64,000 bases of DNA from Folioceros fuciformis. Its lineage: Eukaryota > Anthocerotophyta > Anthocerotopsida > Anthocerotales. The notes beneath the pieces were generated by a model. The model was not told the origin of the DNA. It made no database searches and saw only the letters and a list, made by a program, of their open reading frames with translations. Below, piece by piece: positions 11,385 through 22,970 of this stretch (positions are counted from its first letter, which is position 1; each line of letters begins with the position of its first letter). The stretch covers positions 92,533 through 156,532 of the forward strand of contig JBNGIO010006279.1 of the NCBI GenBank assembly GCA_049999805.1, given 5' to 3'. A program made the position numbers and the translations under genes.

Positions 11385-14300
11385 TCCTGATGCCCGTAGG
11401 CTGGCATGTTTGCAGCGATGGGGTTGATGTCCAGCTGTAGGCCCGGTGTCGTTACGCTGTGCACCTGCGATCAGGTCTAGAGCTGACACAACTCACATTG
11501 TGATCCCCACCTCTGAAAGCAAATCTCCGGCTTGACCCACAGGTGCCTTGGGTGTGCACTATGGATATTGCTGCTGCTACAGTGATTGCTGTCAACAGAT
11601 CTGAGATGCACAGTTCTAGAGCTGACCGCTTGGTTTATACCTGCTCTGATTGAAACGTCGTCTCTTTTTTGAATTTTGCTCTGGTACTTGTCTCTCTCCT
11701 TTGCTAGAAGGTTGGTACACTGTTCTGTATATGTACAGGAACCTTGAAGTCAGTGGGCATGGATACTGTGGACGCGAGGGGATGTCTGTAGGCGTGGTCA
11801 CTTTGGTGGCAAGGTCGTTTTGAAGAGTCAGTTTTATGGGATCACGTTTCGGTGTTGTGGGGTTGTCTCTCTGGTTCTCATTTATGCACCTGCCTTCAGG
11901 CTTGTGGATCATCTTAGTGTGACAAGGATTCCTATCAGAAGAGCATCTCTTTGGCAACTACTGTCCGTGTCATCTGATCTGGGTACCTTGCACTGAGTCT
12001 AGGTAGTTCAGGTTTGGTGCAGTGGGAGATTTACTGAAGTCGTAGACTAGCAGTTGGTAGTTTGCTCAATCTAGGTAGACATTGTTGTGGAGGGATCCCT
12101 GTAAAATGTTGTGATATCACACTTCCTGACACTTGACTCAATTTAATGAAGTGTATCCTCCCTTGAATATCATGGTTGGATGTTTGTCGCAGACACATGA
12201 GTGCAGTTGTTGCCTGCTTTTCTATACTAGCCTGTTACGTGCTTTCGTGCAGATTCATCATTACTCACTATGTCTCTGCTGACAGTGACGAGGTCCAAGT
12301 CAAAGACGTGCTGGAGGCGTTAACTCAATTCCTCGGTCAATGTAGGAGTTCTAACGTCCGGTACATGCTCTGATGCTGTTGATTCCGTGTGGTTTTGTCC
12401 ACACCACTCTTCAGTCGGTTCCTCCCCGGTAAAGTGCTGGACTCTCCAGTCCTATTTTGGTCAGTTTGGTTTTGCATCATAGATATCCATGAATGAGCGA
12501 AGCAATGTTGGTGTGAAGTGTACTAACTGGGGGATGCTGCTGCGCATGAGTTGGTGAGTGTGTGCTCTGACACGAGGATTGGGAATGTGTTTGTAGGTGG
12601 TGCGTAAACTCTTCATGCCTTTTCAGCTGGGTGGAAATGTGCTAGTGGATGTTGACAATGCTGCTTGCATCTGACACGATGATATGGAGATTTTATAACC
12701 TTGAAGCTGTCGCTTGTGAAGGGTTCTCCATTAGTGTAGGCAAGGAAATTTCTTCAGAGTCCACAGTAGTTGCCTCAGAGTATCCAGTGTCCACGATTGT
12801 GTGAAACAGATTCCAGCGGCAATACGTTCCCCGTTGCCATGGCTGAGTAAAGGTCTATCAAGGCCATGACGTAGTTCGGTCACGTGACAGTCAGGTTTTC
12901 CGGGTCTAATAGAATTGACTACTGCTATTGCAAGTTACTGGGTCCTAGATAGTTAGCACCAGTCGACAGGTTGTTCCTCACTTCCCTTACGTGTACAATT
13001 TTGTAGAGTACTTAATTCCGATGTACTTTGTACTTCCGAGTTGATAGTATATATTTGTCGCTCATTGTCTACGGTCCCTTCACTGGCCCGGTGTCTGTGG
13101 GTTATCTGCCGTAGACAGATGCGTCCGGAAGTTAAGCCACCTTCGCAATCGCTAAGAGAATGGCCTGTGTGAAGGCACTGATTCTGGTCTCTTGGGCAGC
13201 CCAATTGTGGCTGTAGACACAGAGATTGGATTATTAGGAAAAAAAATTTAAGAAAACCAGTAGGCGAAGATGGGGAAGAGGTGCTTTTCCGTCATCACTC
13301 ACTTGCCCAGGTAGCATCGCGAAATTATGTACATGAAAATGGTGGGTTAAATTAGCATCTTCTTGCTACCGTCGAACAAACTGAAGAATCGAAAAATCAT
13401 GTCAACTGTGGCAAATTGTGTAACCTGGAATGGTTACGTCTCTACATTTCGCTCTCTCATGACGCGTTTCAGCCCAGACCAGCCAGGGTCGTTAACCGTC
13501 GAGCAAGACGACCACCTCGAGCATCACACCCCTACTACACCCCGGCTGGCAACACCGCTCAGGTTATGAGGACTCTTTGCAACTACTTACTAGCAGCAGC
13601 CTCCCGATGCGTCAGAGCCGCAGTGTACATCTCCCGGACAAGCGGTGTGCAAGAACCGGTGTGCTTCGCTTTACGACGTATGCTGGCGCACCTGTAAGAC
13701 GATTGCCCAAACCAGGCATTCAGCAAGATTATTCATGTCGCTTTGCACGATTCGTAATGCCGTCAATCTGATGGTTACAAGCGCCGGGTGCATGAAGACA
13801 TCCAAACAGAAGCAGTGTTAGTCGCAAGTGAACGTGGCTGGGCATGCCCACGGTTTGCTTCATCCCACACCAGCAGCATGTCTGTCTGGTCACTGCTCCA
13901 GCCATTTCAGCAACAGGATGCACAGAACCTTGAGAGACAGAAAGGAGAATCTGAACCCAGGGCATCTAAGAGTCATGGAAGAGCACGGGGACACCTTCGT
14001 GCGTGTCAGAGTGCCTTGCAGGTTTTCACGCGTCTCCTGATGGAGGTACTGATAACCGCCAGTTAACCCCAATAAACATTGGCTACGTGGTCTTCTTATC
14101 CATTTTGAAGGGAATCCGTGCTGTGGAAATTCCTCTCCCGCAGCAATTCAATCCTTGGTTTTATTCGGCGTATTGTTCCTTGTGGCCTTCCTTTTCTTCT
14201 TCCTCTTCCCATTGGTCGGTCCCAGTGCCAAGGCTGTACGCTTCACCCTGCAGGAGTGTGCACAGGAAATTATTAATATGGGAACAATTAAGCTGCTGTT

Positions 14301-14429
14301 CGCCTTTGAGACAATAGTCTGAAAAAGTCACCTGACTTGCTCGTTGTCTGGGGACTGACTTCCTGTAAACGCCGCCGGCATGTTAGGGCATTCGGGAAGG
14401 GAACGTAGCATCAATGAAAGACAGATAAT
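11385..14429. other. Intergenic, no gene seen
   Basis: About 3 kb between CBP60 (+) and the 3' end of SURF2 (-). The first several hundred bases are likely CBP60 3' UTR. Short open frames on both strands (for example 12176-12373 and 13363-13697) have no recognisable domain and no coding-like neighbours. Confidence 0.55.
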
Positions 14430-15362
14430 TCAGCATGAAAGACAACCTTCGCTTGTGTCCATAGCTTCATCCTCATCCTCCTCTACGGCAGGCACTTCCT
14501 CCTCCTCGTCGCAAACACCTTCGATTCTCCGAGTGCTCACCATCCTAACTCCTGCTGAAGATGATGAAGCCCACCGGTCTCCACCGTCGTCCATGTCCCA
14601 CCGATCACCTACTGGAGGAACCCAGAAGTCGGGCTCACTGTCTACAAGATCAGGCAATTTGGGCCCTTCCACCTCCATGGAAGCCTCATCCTCCTTGCAA
14701 GGCCGTTTCTTTGCAGCCTCATCCTCCTCACAACGCCCACGCTCGGACGACTCTGAAGCCATGCCAGCACAACATTCTTCAGCAAACCCGACACCTCTGT
14801 CCAAACCCAGAAAGCAGATAAACCTCATGCTTCCACCACAAGCCGTTTGGCATGATAATTCCACCATCACAACATACCAAGAGCCCGCGTAAACTTCTTC
14901 CCTGTCATATGCTTCCAGACAGCTTCCTCGGTCTTGTTCAAAACCGCTCCTGTCATGGCGCACACGATCTTATCCCTGTCACAAAATCCAGCCACCTCAG
15001 CTCAAAATCCCAATCTGACGTTACTAGAACCAACCACATGCAACTTTTTCCCATACCCCAGGGAAGATGGGACTCCCACAAACGTTGAAACGGAACACCA
15101 CATCACCAGACCTCAGCAGACGCTACCTTTGAGTGGGGCTTTGCCGAAAGAACCTCTTCAAGGGCCTACTCTCCGTCAGAGCCTTGTCAAAAAGTGCGGC
15201 CTTGCACTTTTTCGTTGAGGCATAGTCCTTGGCATGGGCCTCCGGCATCTCGTGCCCGGTCTCGATGCATTTGACTCGCCCATTATCTAACTTTACGTAG
15301 TGCACTTCCCCTGCGATGCGAAAACCCGCAGGAGCTTCCATGCGCCTTATCCTAGCTGCCAC
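14430..15362 (-). CDS. SURF2: Surfeit locus protein 2 homologue
   Basis: 218-aa SURF2-family protein in three exons on the minus strand: 15362-15127, 14975-14878 and 14752-14430. Phases agree. Exon 1 gives GFRIAGEVHYVKLDNGRVKC, IETGHEMP and KKCKAALFDKALTESRPLKR. Exon 2 gives DKIVCAMTGAVLNKTEEAVW and KHMTGKKFTRAL, so the paired C/H-type motifs of the family (KC..TGHE; VCAMTG...W.H..GK) are intact. Exon 3 is acidic and ends with the conserved DFWVPPVGDRWDMDDGGDRW and a low-complexity Glu tail. SURF2 is a conserved nucleolar/nuclear protein of poorly defined function, linked in animals to ribosome/5S RNP biology. The start lies 232 bp from a divergent gene. Confidence 0.9.
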
Positions 15363-15594
15363 TGCCCTTCAGATCTGAAAGTTCAGACAAAGCAATTCAC
15401 ACGACAACTCCATCAGCTGCTCAAAGCCCGCACAACAGAGGACATCACTCACACAAGTCATCCTAAGCACAACCCAGAACATAACCAACTTAGGTCATCC
15501 GCAGGCACAACCACAAACACATGTGACATCCAATCACAAACAGATTAAACTAAACCCTAAAACCCCTGTGGCGGGATTCTCATGCACGACGGCC
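15363..15594. promoter_or_regulatory. Compact bidirectional promoter with telo-box
   Basis: Only 232 bp separate the start codon of SURF2 (-) from that of the membrane-protein gene (+). A telo-box AAACCCTAA lies at about 15552-15560, some 35 bp before the right-hand ATG. This motif is common near plant translation and cell-cycle gene starts. No clear TATA box was seen on either side. Confidence 0.55.
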
Positions 15595-16228
15595 ATGTCC
15601 AACATCGATGACCGGCTTGCCGGCTCGGACAAGAACGCAGCGACCGAAATCCCACTGGCGACAGGGGGAGCCGGCACCGCAATCCTCCTGGGAGCCTTGG
15701 CTTCCGGACTCAACGTACACCTCCACCGTTCTGGTTCAACGATGTCTGATAACGGGAATGCAGATGACAGCAGACACATATAGTACTGATTGCATGTAAC
15801 TGCCACTGCAGAAACCCACATGGACAGCGGTGCAAATTATCTGGATAGCGTTAGGCGCGTCGTTGCTCCTACTCCTGGGAGTCACCCTCAGCTCCGCCTT
15901 CCCCTTGCTCTCCCTGCACGTCGTGATGCTTAGCGCCCTAGCCGTCAGCTTGTTCCTTCTTCTCCGCTGGTAAATTTTTCTGCTTTGATCCCTTCACAGT
16001 ATTGTGTTGCAAAACGATGCTCTACCCGCTCACGACTCTCGGATTCTGATTCCTTCTTCTCGCAGGTTTGTTGCAGAAACAGGACTGGTGTCTGTACACG
16101 ATCAGATGATCGAACTCCAGCTCGTGCGACCCGCTCCAGAGCCCCGGACCCAGCTCGTGCGGCCCGCTCCAGAGCCCCGGACCCAGCTCGTGCATCCAGT
16201 TCCGAGACCTCGGAGTCATGTAGACTAA
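15595..16228 (+). CDS. Small two-TM membrane protein, Pkr1-like candidate
   Basis: 146 aa in three exons: 15595-15714, 15812-15969 and 16066-16228. The junctions read LASGLN|KPTW and LLLR-W|FVAET, and phases agree. A polar N-terminus of about 40 residues is followed by two hydrophobic helices: WTAVQIIWIALGASLLLLLG, and SFPLL-type helix LHVVMLSALAVSLFLLL, then the amphipathic motif RWFVAETGLVSVHDQM. The HxxxL...LLRWFVAE pattern resembles the second helix of fungal ER protein Pkr1, a V-ATPase assembly factor, but the N-terminal Pkr1 signature is not clear. The C-terminus carries an 11-residue tandem repeat, QLVRPAPEPRT. It shares a short promoter with SURF2. The gene model is convincing; the Pkr1 link is tentative. 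Confidence 0.65.
16121..16219 (+). repeat. 33-bp in-frame tandem repeat
   Basis: A 33-bp unit coding QLVRPAPEPRT occurs twice almost identically and a third time diverged (QLVHPVPRPRS). It forms the Pro/Arg-rich C-terminus of the preceding gene. Confidence 0.85.
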
Positions 16229-16813
16229 TAATACATAACTAGGTTCGAAATTCCAGATCCGAGTAGCTGGGAAGGGAAGGCTCGAACATATTGTATGTAC
16301 GACGTTAGTTCGTTATGTTATATCCTTATTTTATCCAAGAAACGCGTATAGTAAAATCTGATTAAAAGTTGCTGGTCTCGCCCCGTCCCCGACTCGAGTC
16401 GACGGCATCTGAGAGATGCGACGAGGAGCCTGAGGTAAATAAAAGAACGCACAGGCTAAGCCTGTGGGAGCGGGGCACATGCCCCCCGCCCTGCTCTGCT
16501 GCCGTGGGCGTCTGAGACACATCGCTCTCAGGATCGTGAGCTTCGGAGGGCTGCCCGCGCAGGTTTTCTGGTGCTGCGACATCGAAAACAGCAGGTCAGG
16601 AAGGAGGAACAAGGATCGGGCCTGGGGGATTCTCACTCCAATTTCCTGTGCAGGAGTGCGTTGGAGCGTCTCGGTCACTGAATTGGACGCTGCCTCTCTT
16701 CTGGAGGTCATGCTTGAGATTTATGGGCGTGCAGGTGGAATCGAGAAATTGGCCCTGCGGGATGAGCTGCTTGAATGTGGAGTGCGGTGTGATTGCGTGA
16801 GCCGGTCGTGGAG
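16229..16813. other. Intergenic / WDR7 leader
   Basis: No gene seen. Short open frames on both strands (16331-16711, 16464-16817) lack family motifs. The right half is likely the 5' leader of the WD40 gene. Confidence 0.5.
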
Positions 16814-19800
16814 ATGAGGTGCCACTCGCTGCAAGCCTTGTGGGGCTCTGCGCCTCCACAGCATGAGATCACTGCCATTCTGGGTTTGCAGGTTCCGTTG
16901 TCAGTGTGGACTGGAGCTGCGGACGGCGCTATAGCTGTCTGGAAGTTGTCTCACCCGGACTCGTTTGTGCTGGAAAAGGTGAGTTGAATTGGGGTTGTGA
17001 GGGAGGATCGTTTGGGTTGGATTGTGGTGGCACTGACCTGGTGATTGCTGTAGGAAATATGGCCTTTGGCGTTGTTGTGTGGCCACACTGCAGCCATAAG
17101 TCACTTGGAAGTCTGCGGGCCGAGTGACCGCGTCGAGTTTGTAGATCAGCATGGTGTAGGGTTGTACTCTTCTCACGGGTCAGTGAGTGGTAGGCAGGAA
17201 CTGTGGGATGCTCATGACGCCGTTGTGAGTATTTGTGTGGAAGGTTTCATGTGTGTATGGGATGGCCGTACTGGACACTGTCGTAGACGGAGGAGGTTGC
17301 CACCATGGGTTGGACATCCTGCGACAGTGGCATCCTTCCCTAACGCTCGCCGGTATTTATGCATCTGTTCTAATGGGCCCAGTTCAGGGTCAGGAGTACA
17401 GGTGGTATCTGATGTTCTTGATCTTGAGCGGAAGCCTCTCAGCACTCGATCGGCAATGCCTTTGGGAAGAACAGGAACCAAGATCTCCTCTAAGGGCATT
17501 ATTGTGGTGGTGGATTCTCTTACACTTACTGTTGTCCAGGTTGTTTATAATGGATCACTTGGAATTGGGGTGATGGCGTCCATGACCATAGTGTACGAGA
17601 ATGGTTCAGATACAATTTTAGTGTCAGACGTATTTGGAAAGCTTCGGGCTTGGCCCGGAGTTGTGATAGACAGTGGAAGGGAAGGAGTTTGGGAGAGTGC
17701 GCACGAGGACAGGTCTGAGCACATTCCCATTTCAACGGAATTTTCAACAGATTCACGATGGGGTGAGCGAGCAGAAACAGTTTCCCTCTCTTCGGATGGG
17801 CTGTATCTCCTGGTTGTGTTCCGATCAAGATGGTTGTTGAAAACTGTGGAAGATGGCACAGTGCTAGCAGAGAGGGCATGTCTAGGAAACAACAGGCAGA
17901 GCAACGATCTGCTTGGTGAGCAGTTCGCATGTATGTGGAAGGGAGGTTTGTTTCTGCCCGCAACTGGTTCAGACTCAGATGAAGGGAACACATGCATTAG
18001 GATTTTGGTCTGGGAAAGTGATGGGGGAGCAGTCGTGTACCTTGCAGAGGACTCTGAATTAACGTTTAGTGTGGTTGCGGAACTGCAACCGCTTTCAGCA
18101 CAATTTCAGGGACAGCGGGACGTTCAATTTTGCTCCGTGGATGACCTGGTGATTCGATCTGAATCACTGCAGGCAGGAGCTGCTGAAACTGTTGTGGAGA
18201 CTCGGTTGTGTGCTTGGCACCTGAAAGGTTTGGTTTCGAAGGGCTCTGGGAACAGCTTGAAAGAGACACAGATTTGTTTCCGAGCTGGTTTGTGGGGTGA
18301 TTGGCTTGAAGCAAGTTCCTCTGATGATGTGTGTGGAGCACCTCGGGTTGCCTGGACAAGAAGACGTCCTAGTGTCGAGGCAGATCATGGGTGTACGTTG
18401 GCTTCTGATGGTGAGACTGAAAATCTCTCTTCATGCTTAAGCGAGATGGTGAGGGAGAAGTTGCTAAATGGGTATCGGGTTTTGGATAAAAGATCGTTTG
18501 TCACTGCCACGATGCTTCTGTCAGGCAGCTCTTTTGTCCCTTCCATGCTCGTGTATGGTTATGGAAGTGGAGAGATAAGAATGGTTGAACTGGAAGCTAT
18601 TGAGTTTGCAGGTCTGGCGGATGACCCCAGTCCGGACCACATTTTCAGACAGCGTGCCCGTTACTTTGCAGGTCATATAGCACCTGTTCTTTGCCTGGCT
18701 GAGCATAGAATGGAAAACGTGGGACGGGTTCTCTTATCTGGAAGCATAGATTCATGCGTGTGTGTATGGGATTTAAGAGAAGATGGAGCACTGGTAGCGG
18801 TTTTGCATCACCATACCTCTGCTGTCCGGCAGCTGGTGCTTCCTCCGCCTGGAACAATGGCTCCTTGGTCTAGCTGTTTCATCTCAGTGGGAGATGATGC
18901 TTGTGTGGCTGTAGTGTCACTGGAGACCTTGGAAGTCGTGAGGATGTTTCCAGGGCATCCTGTTGTGCCAAAAACTGTTGCGTGGGACTTCCAGCGTGGA
19001 TACATTGCTGTCTTGTGCCCTCGGTCTGACTTTGGACCAAGTAGTGACTCCCTTTATATCTGGGATGTACACTCTGGTGCTCGTGAGAGGATTTTAAAAG
19101 GTGCTGCAGCGCACTCCATGTTTAGTCATTTCTCTGCTAGGATTCGTCAAAGCTCAGCCAGTGCCAACAATCCCCCTGGTGGAAATGCAACTTCTGCTTC
19201 ATCGCTACTCCCGTCAGTAGATGAACAAACACCAAGTTACAGGGTGCCCACAGCACTTGATGCCACTTACATGGGCTTCAGCGATCCTAACACTCCAAGT
19301 GCTTTAGATGCTGAAGGAGGCGATTTTGATTCTCAGGTTGGAGGCCTGAGGAGCAGCTTAGAAAAACTCAGTGTCAAAGTCGCCCATGTCCTCAAGCCCG
19401 GTGGTAAACCGGAGGTGTCAGTAAGTGGCACAACCTTACGGGGTGGTGCACCGGGGTTGCTTGTCCCGAAGCAGCAGCCGATCAAAGGGGCATGTCCAAT
19501 GCCAGGTGTAGCTGCGCTCCAATTTGAGTTGTCCACATTGATGGCACCAACTCTGGAAGGACTTTCTGTCTTGGGCAAATTGTCATCGTCTTCAAATCAG
19601 GTCGGGTTGCAAGGGGTGCACATTCTGAACAATGTCAGCAACAGAGACCGGCAGAACCAGAACGGCAGTGGCTCGCAAAAAGGACAAAGCTATCCAGCGC
19701 TAAATAGAAATAACACTTTCTTCCTGAGAGTAGATCCTGGGCCTAAGAGCGATGTACCCAATTGGCTGGTGTCAGTTGAAGGTCGGTTGCTGAGAATGAG

Positions 19801-22315
19801 CTTGTCATATCTCCATCTATGGGGAATAGACAAAGCCGTAGACCAGCAGCTGGTGCTTGATCTGCACGTGTACCAACCTGAACACATTGGGCTTGGTGTG
19901 GGGTTTGGTGGAGATCGAGGGGCCATGACGTTGTTCTTTCCAAGTCTAGATGCCACATTTGAGGTATGTACATATTTTCATTGCTAACAATGTCATGAGC
20001 CTTGGCAACTTGGATTCATTTACATGTCTTCCATTCTATCAACCAACCATCAGGATCACCAAAAGCTCCTGTTTTGCAGCCATGGAGAACATGTTCAGAG
20101 TTTTGTGCTATGAGGTCACTTACCCTGGTGTCCCTTGCCCAAAGACTGATTTTGCTTTCAAAACCAGCTTCCTATGCATGCAGGTGATCACTGCTGAAAG
20201 CATGATTTGTGCATGAAAGCAAAGCGAGAAGTTGGTTGTGTTCTTCTAGCGAGGTAGTGTGTCTGATTTGTGCTGTGCTGTCTGCTCGCAGTGAACTAGC
20301 TGGTTTCTATTCAAGAGGATTGGCTGAGAAGCTTCCAGGGGTCATCAGCCCCTGCCTTGAGGTTTGCACTCTTGCTGTAAACCGTGCACCCACAGAATTT
20401 TTACTGCAACAATAGTAGCTAAATAAGATGAACGTTTTACAGATCTACACGTATTACTGGCAAGACCAAAGTGAGCATGTGCGAATGGCAGCTCGAACTC
20501 TATTTCACTGTGCAGCGCTGCGAGCTGTCCCACCAGTTCTTTGGATGCAAAAAAATACAGAAGAGAATTCAGAGCCTACTGCTGACAGAGAAGTCGTGGA
20601 ACAAGATAGTGTTTTGCATTGGCTGGAGTCGTATGAAGACCAATACTGGACTGTCATGGTTGGTGCTACCCGACAAGATGCCCAAGCTGCCAGGATTATC
20701 GTTGCATCTTCCTTGGCTGTCTGGTATCCCACCATCGTGCGACGAGATGTGGCCAGGGTTGTGGCTCCTCTGCTGCTGAAGATGGTAAGGGATGCTAATG
20801 ATAGGCATGTGGCATCGGTGGCAGAAGTTCTCGCGGAGGGAATGGCGTCCACATGGCAGGACATCATTGGCAATCAAATCCGGCACCTCATGGTGGATGT
20901 ATTTGACCAAATTGAGCGTCTGAGCAATACAGGGGGGACGGTTCAGGATCGGGTTACATATCCACCGCCAGTTGCCCCTGCTGTAGCAATGGCAATTCGT
21001 GAAAGCCTAGCAGGCAATCTTCTCCCAAGCTTAGCCATGGCAGATGTGCCAGGATTTCTTCACATTGTACAAAATCAGCTCGATGCAACAGCTTCTGACT
21101 CCCCAGTGCACCGCGTAGCACTGACTGTGCTTATCAGATGTGTCCGGGGGGCTCCAAAAGCTGTACTCCCCCATCTTCCTCAGGTATGCAGACTTATTGG
21201 CCGACCTGGTAAGTTAGGGCACGTCATCAAGAATGTTGCCTTATGTGTTGCTCACATTCTCTTGCCTTGAGTACTGCAACACGTCTGGTAGTAATCAGGT
21301 CATGTTGGTATTTTCTTCGAACCAGGTAACGTCGCTGCTTCTACAAACAATGGAAACCGGAAACTTTTCATTACGCAAGCAGTGTATGCAGACTGCCATG
21401 GCAACCATTCGAGAGATGGTTAGGGTCTTCCCTATGGTAGCTCTTTATCCAGGTTCTCCGACATCAAATGCAAAATTAGCTGTGGGTGATCCCATTGGTG
21501 ATATTCATCTGTTGGCCATCCATGTATATGACCTCCAGAAGTAAGCTGAAAGTTTTCATACTTCACCATTTCGTTTGAAGGTCCACATGAAAGTGCAGTG
21601 CATGTATATCTAACCTGTTTCGCATTGCAGCATAGCCCTTCTCAAAGTTTTGGATGCAAGCGGACCGCCAGGCCATTCAGCACTTCTGTCCTTTGATGAT
21701 TCATCTTCCACCATCAGTGACATCTCGGCGCTCACCTTCTCATCCGATGGCGAGGTAATCCGTTGAGATTTGATCTCGTCCAGATTGAACTGACTGTCAG
21801 AATGGTCCCTTGGAATGGCGCAGCTGCAGACTGATTTGCCACGCTTTTCTTCAGGGTTTGGTAGCCTTCTCACTGAACGGGCTTATTATTCGATGGTGGT
21901 CTTTGGGAGCAGTCTGGTGGGAGAGATTAAGTAGAACACTCGTTCCTGTGCAATGCACGAAACTCCTGCTGGTGCCACCTTGGGCAGGCTTCTCTCCAAG
22001 GTCATCTTCCTCCAGTATCATGCACATGGCAACCATTTCTCATCCTCCCAACAGTGAAAATCATCCTGGGGTGAGTTCCTAACTTATTGGTCGCAGTCGC
22101 AGTTGCTTGAGCTTTCCCCTAATCTTGATTTTCTCATTGAAGTCTTTGCCTTTATAATGACAATGCAGGTCTCCCATCACAGGAGGCTTAGTCAAGACTC
22201 ACACGTCAAACTTGCTTACCATTCTTTCGATCTGTCATATCGCTTGGAATGGCGAGCAGACAAAGTTGTCGTCCTCCTGCATCACGGTCAGGAGCTTGGC
22301 TCTTTCCAACTGTAA
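16814..22315 (+). CDS. WDR7: WDR7 / rabconnectin-3 beta-like WD40 protein
   Basis: 1563-aa homologue of plant At4g11270 and animal WDR7. Nine exons: 16814-16978, 17054-19963, 20080-20183, 20292-20361, 20443-21183, 21326-21540, 21631-21754, 21855-22070 and 22169-22315. All phases join. N-terminal WD repeats begin MRCHSLQALWGSAPPQHEIT and SVWTGAADGAIAVWKLSHPD. A second WD block around residues 560-700 has LLSGSIDSCVCVWDLREDG, ISVGDDACVAVVSLETLEVV and SLYIWDVHSGARERIL. Helical repeats follow (YYWQDQSEHVRMAARTLFHC). The C-terminal WD block includes LTFSSDGEGLVAFSLNGLII and ends LLHHGQELGSFQL. In animals WDR7 pairs with DMXL proteins to regulate V-ATPase assembly; the same role is likely on plant endomembranes but is inferred. 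The ATG at 16814 matches the plant family start. Confidence 0.92.
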
Positions 22316-22929
22316 ATTTTATCTGAGGAAACTTAAAAACACAATTCTTTGGCAACGTATAGCTGGTACGTTTCCTTCGCAGCTTATTCTGTCGTGGAAG
22401 GATCACGCGTCCAAGTGCGGGCACCCATGGTAGTGGACCACTGCGGCCCAGATATCCGGAGAGATGACGTAATGGTCAATGAAAGCCGCCATCGCGTCAA
22501 CGAACTGCGCCATTGCCCATCCCAGTGAAGGTCCTGCAAGTGTTGAAGGCGGTGGAAGCCCGGATATCGTTGCGTAGCAAGGCAACAAAATCGCTATCAG
22601 TTCAGTCCGGATATGTGTGATTTTCTGCAGGTGGGGGTGGAGTCGTGTTGGCGTACCGCACCCTGCCGGAAAAGCTATACATGCCAGGCTGCCAGCTTAT
22701 GGATAGTTCATCTTCGTTTGTGGGGGTGCTGTGAAGTGCCGTTGCCATCATCGCCCCTTTGTTTGAGTGCTGAACTCTTTGATGCATCGTACAAACCCGC
22801 TTCATCATCATCAGGGCAGGCTCTCGAAAGAATACCTGATAAGAGTGACTGACACAGGCTGAGGAAACAGAAGGTCACAGACCTAACAACTTAGCAAAAT
22901 GTGTATGCCTCATCAGGACTGGGTAAGGA

Positions 22930-22970
22930 CGGTGAGACGGACGGTGGGACGGACGGTGGGACGGACGGCA
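22930..22970. repeat. 12-bp tandem repeat GGACGGTGGGAC
   Basis: Three consecutive near-perfect copies of GGACGGTG(A/G)GAC. No coding context. Confidence 0.75.

Noticed and set aside
14380-14892. 170-codon Ser-rich plus-strand open frame
   Set aside because: Antisense to SURF2 exon 3; poly-Ser mirrors the Glu/Asp-rich tail.
22403-22811. Minus-strand frames FVDAMAAFIDHYVISPDIWA and GMYSFSGRVRYANT
   Set aside because: They read somewhat protein-like but match no family I know, lack an ATG-led model and lie in the probable 3' region of WDR7.
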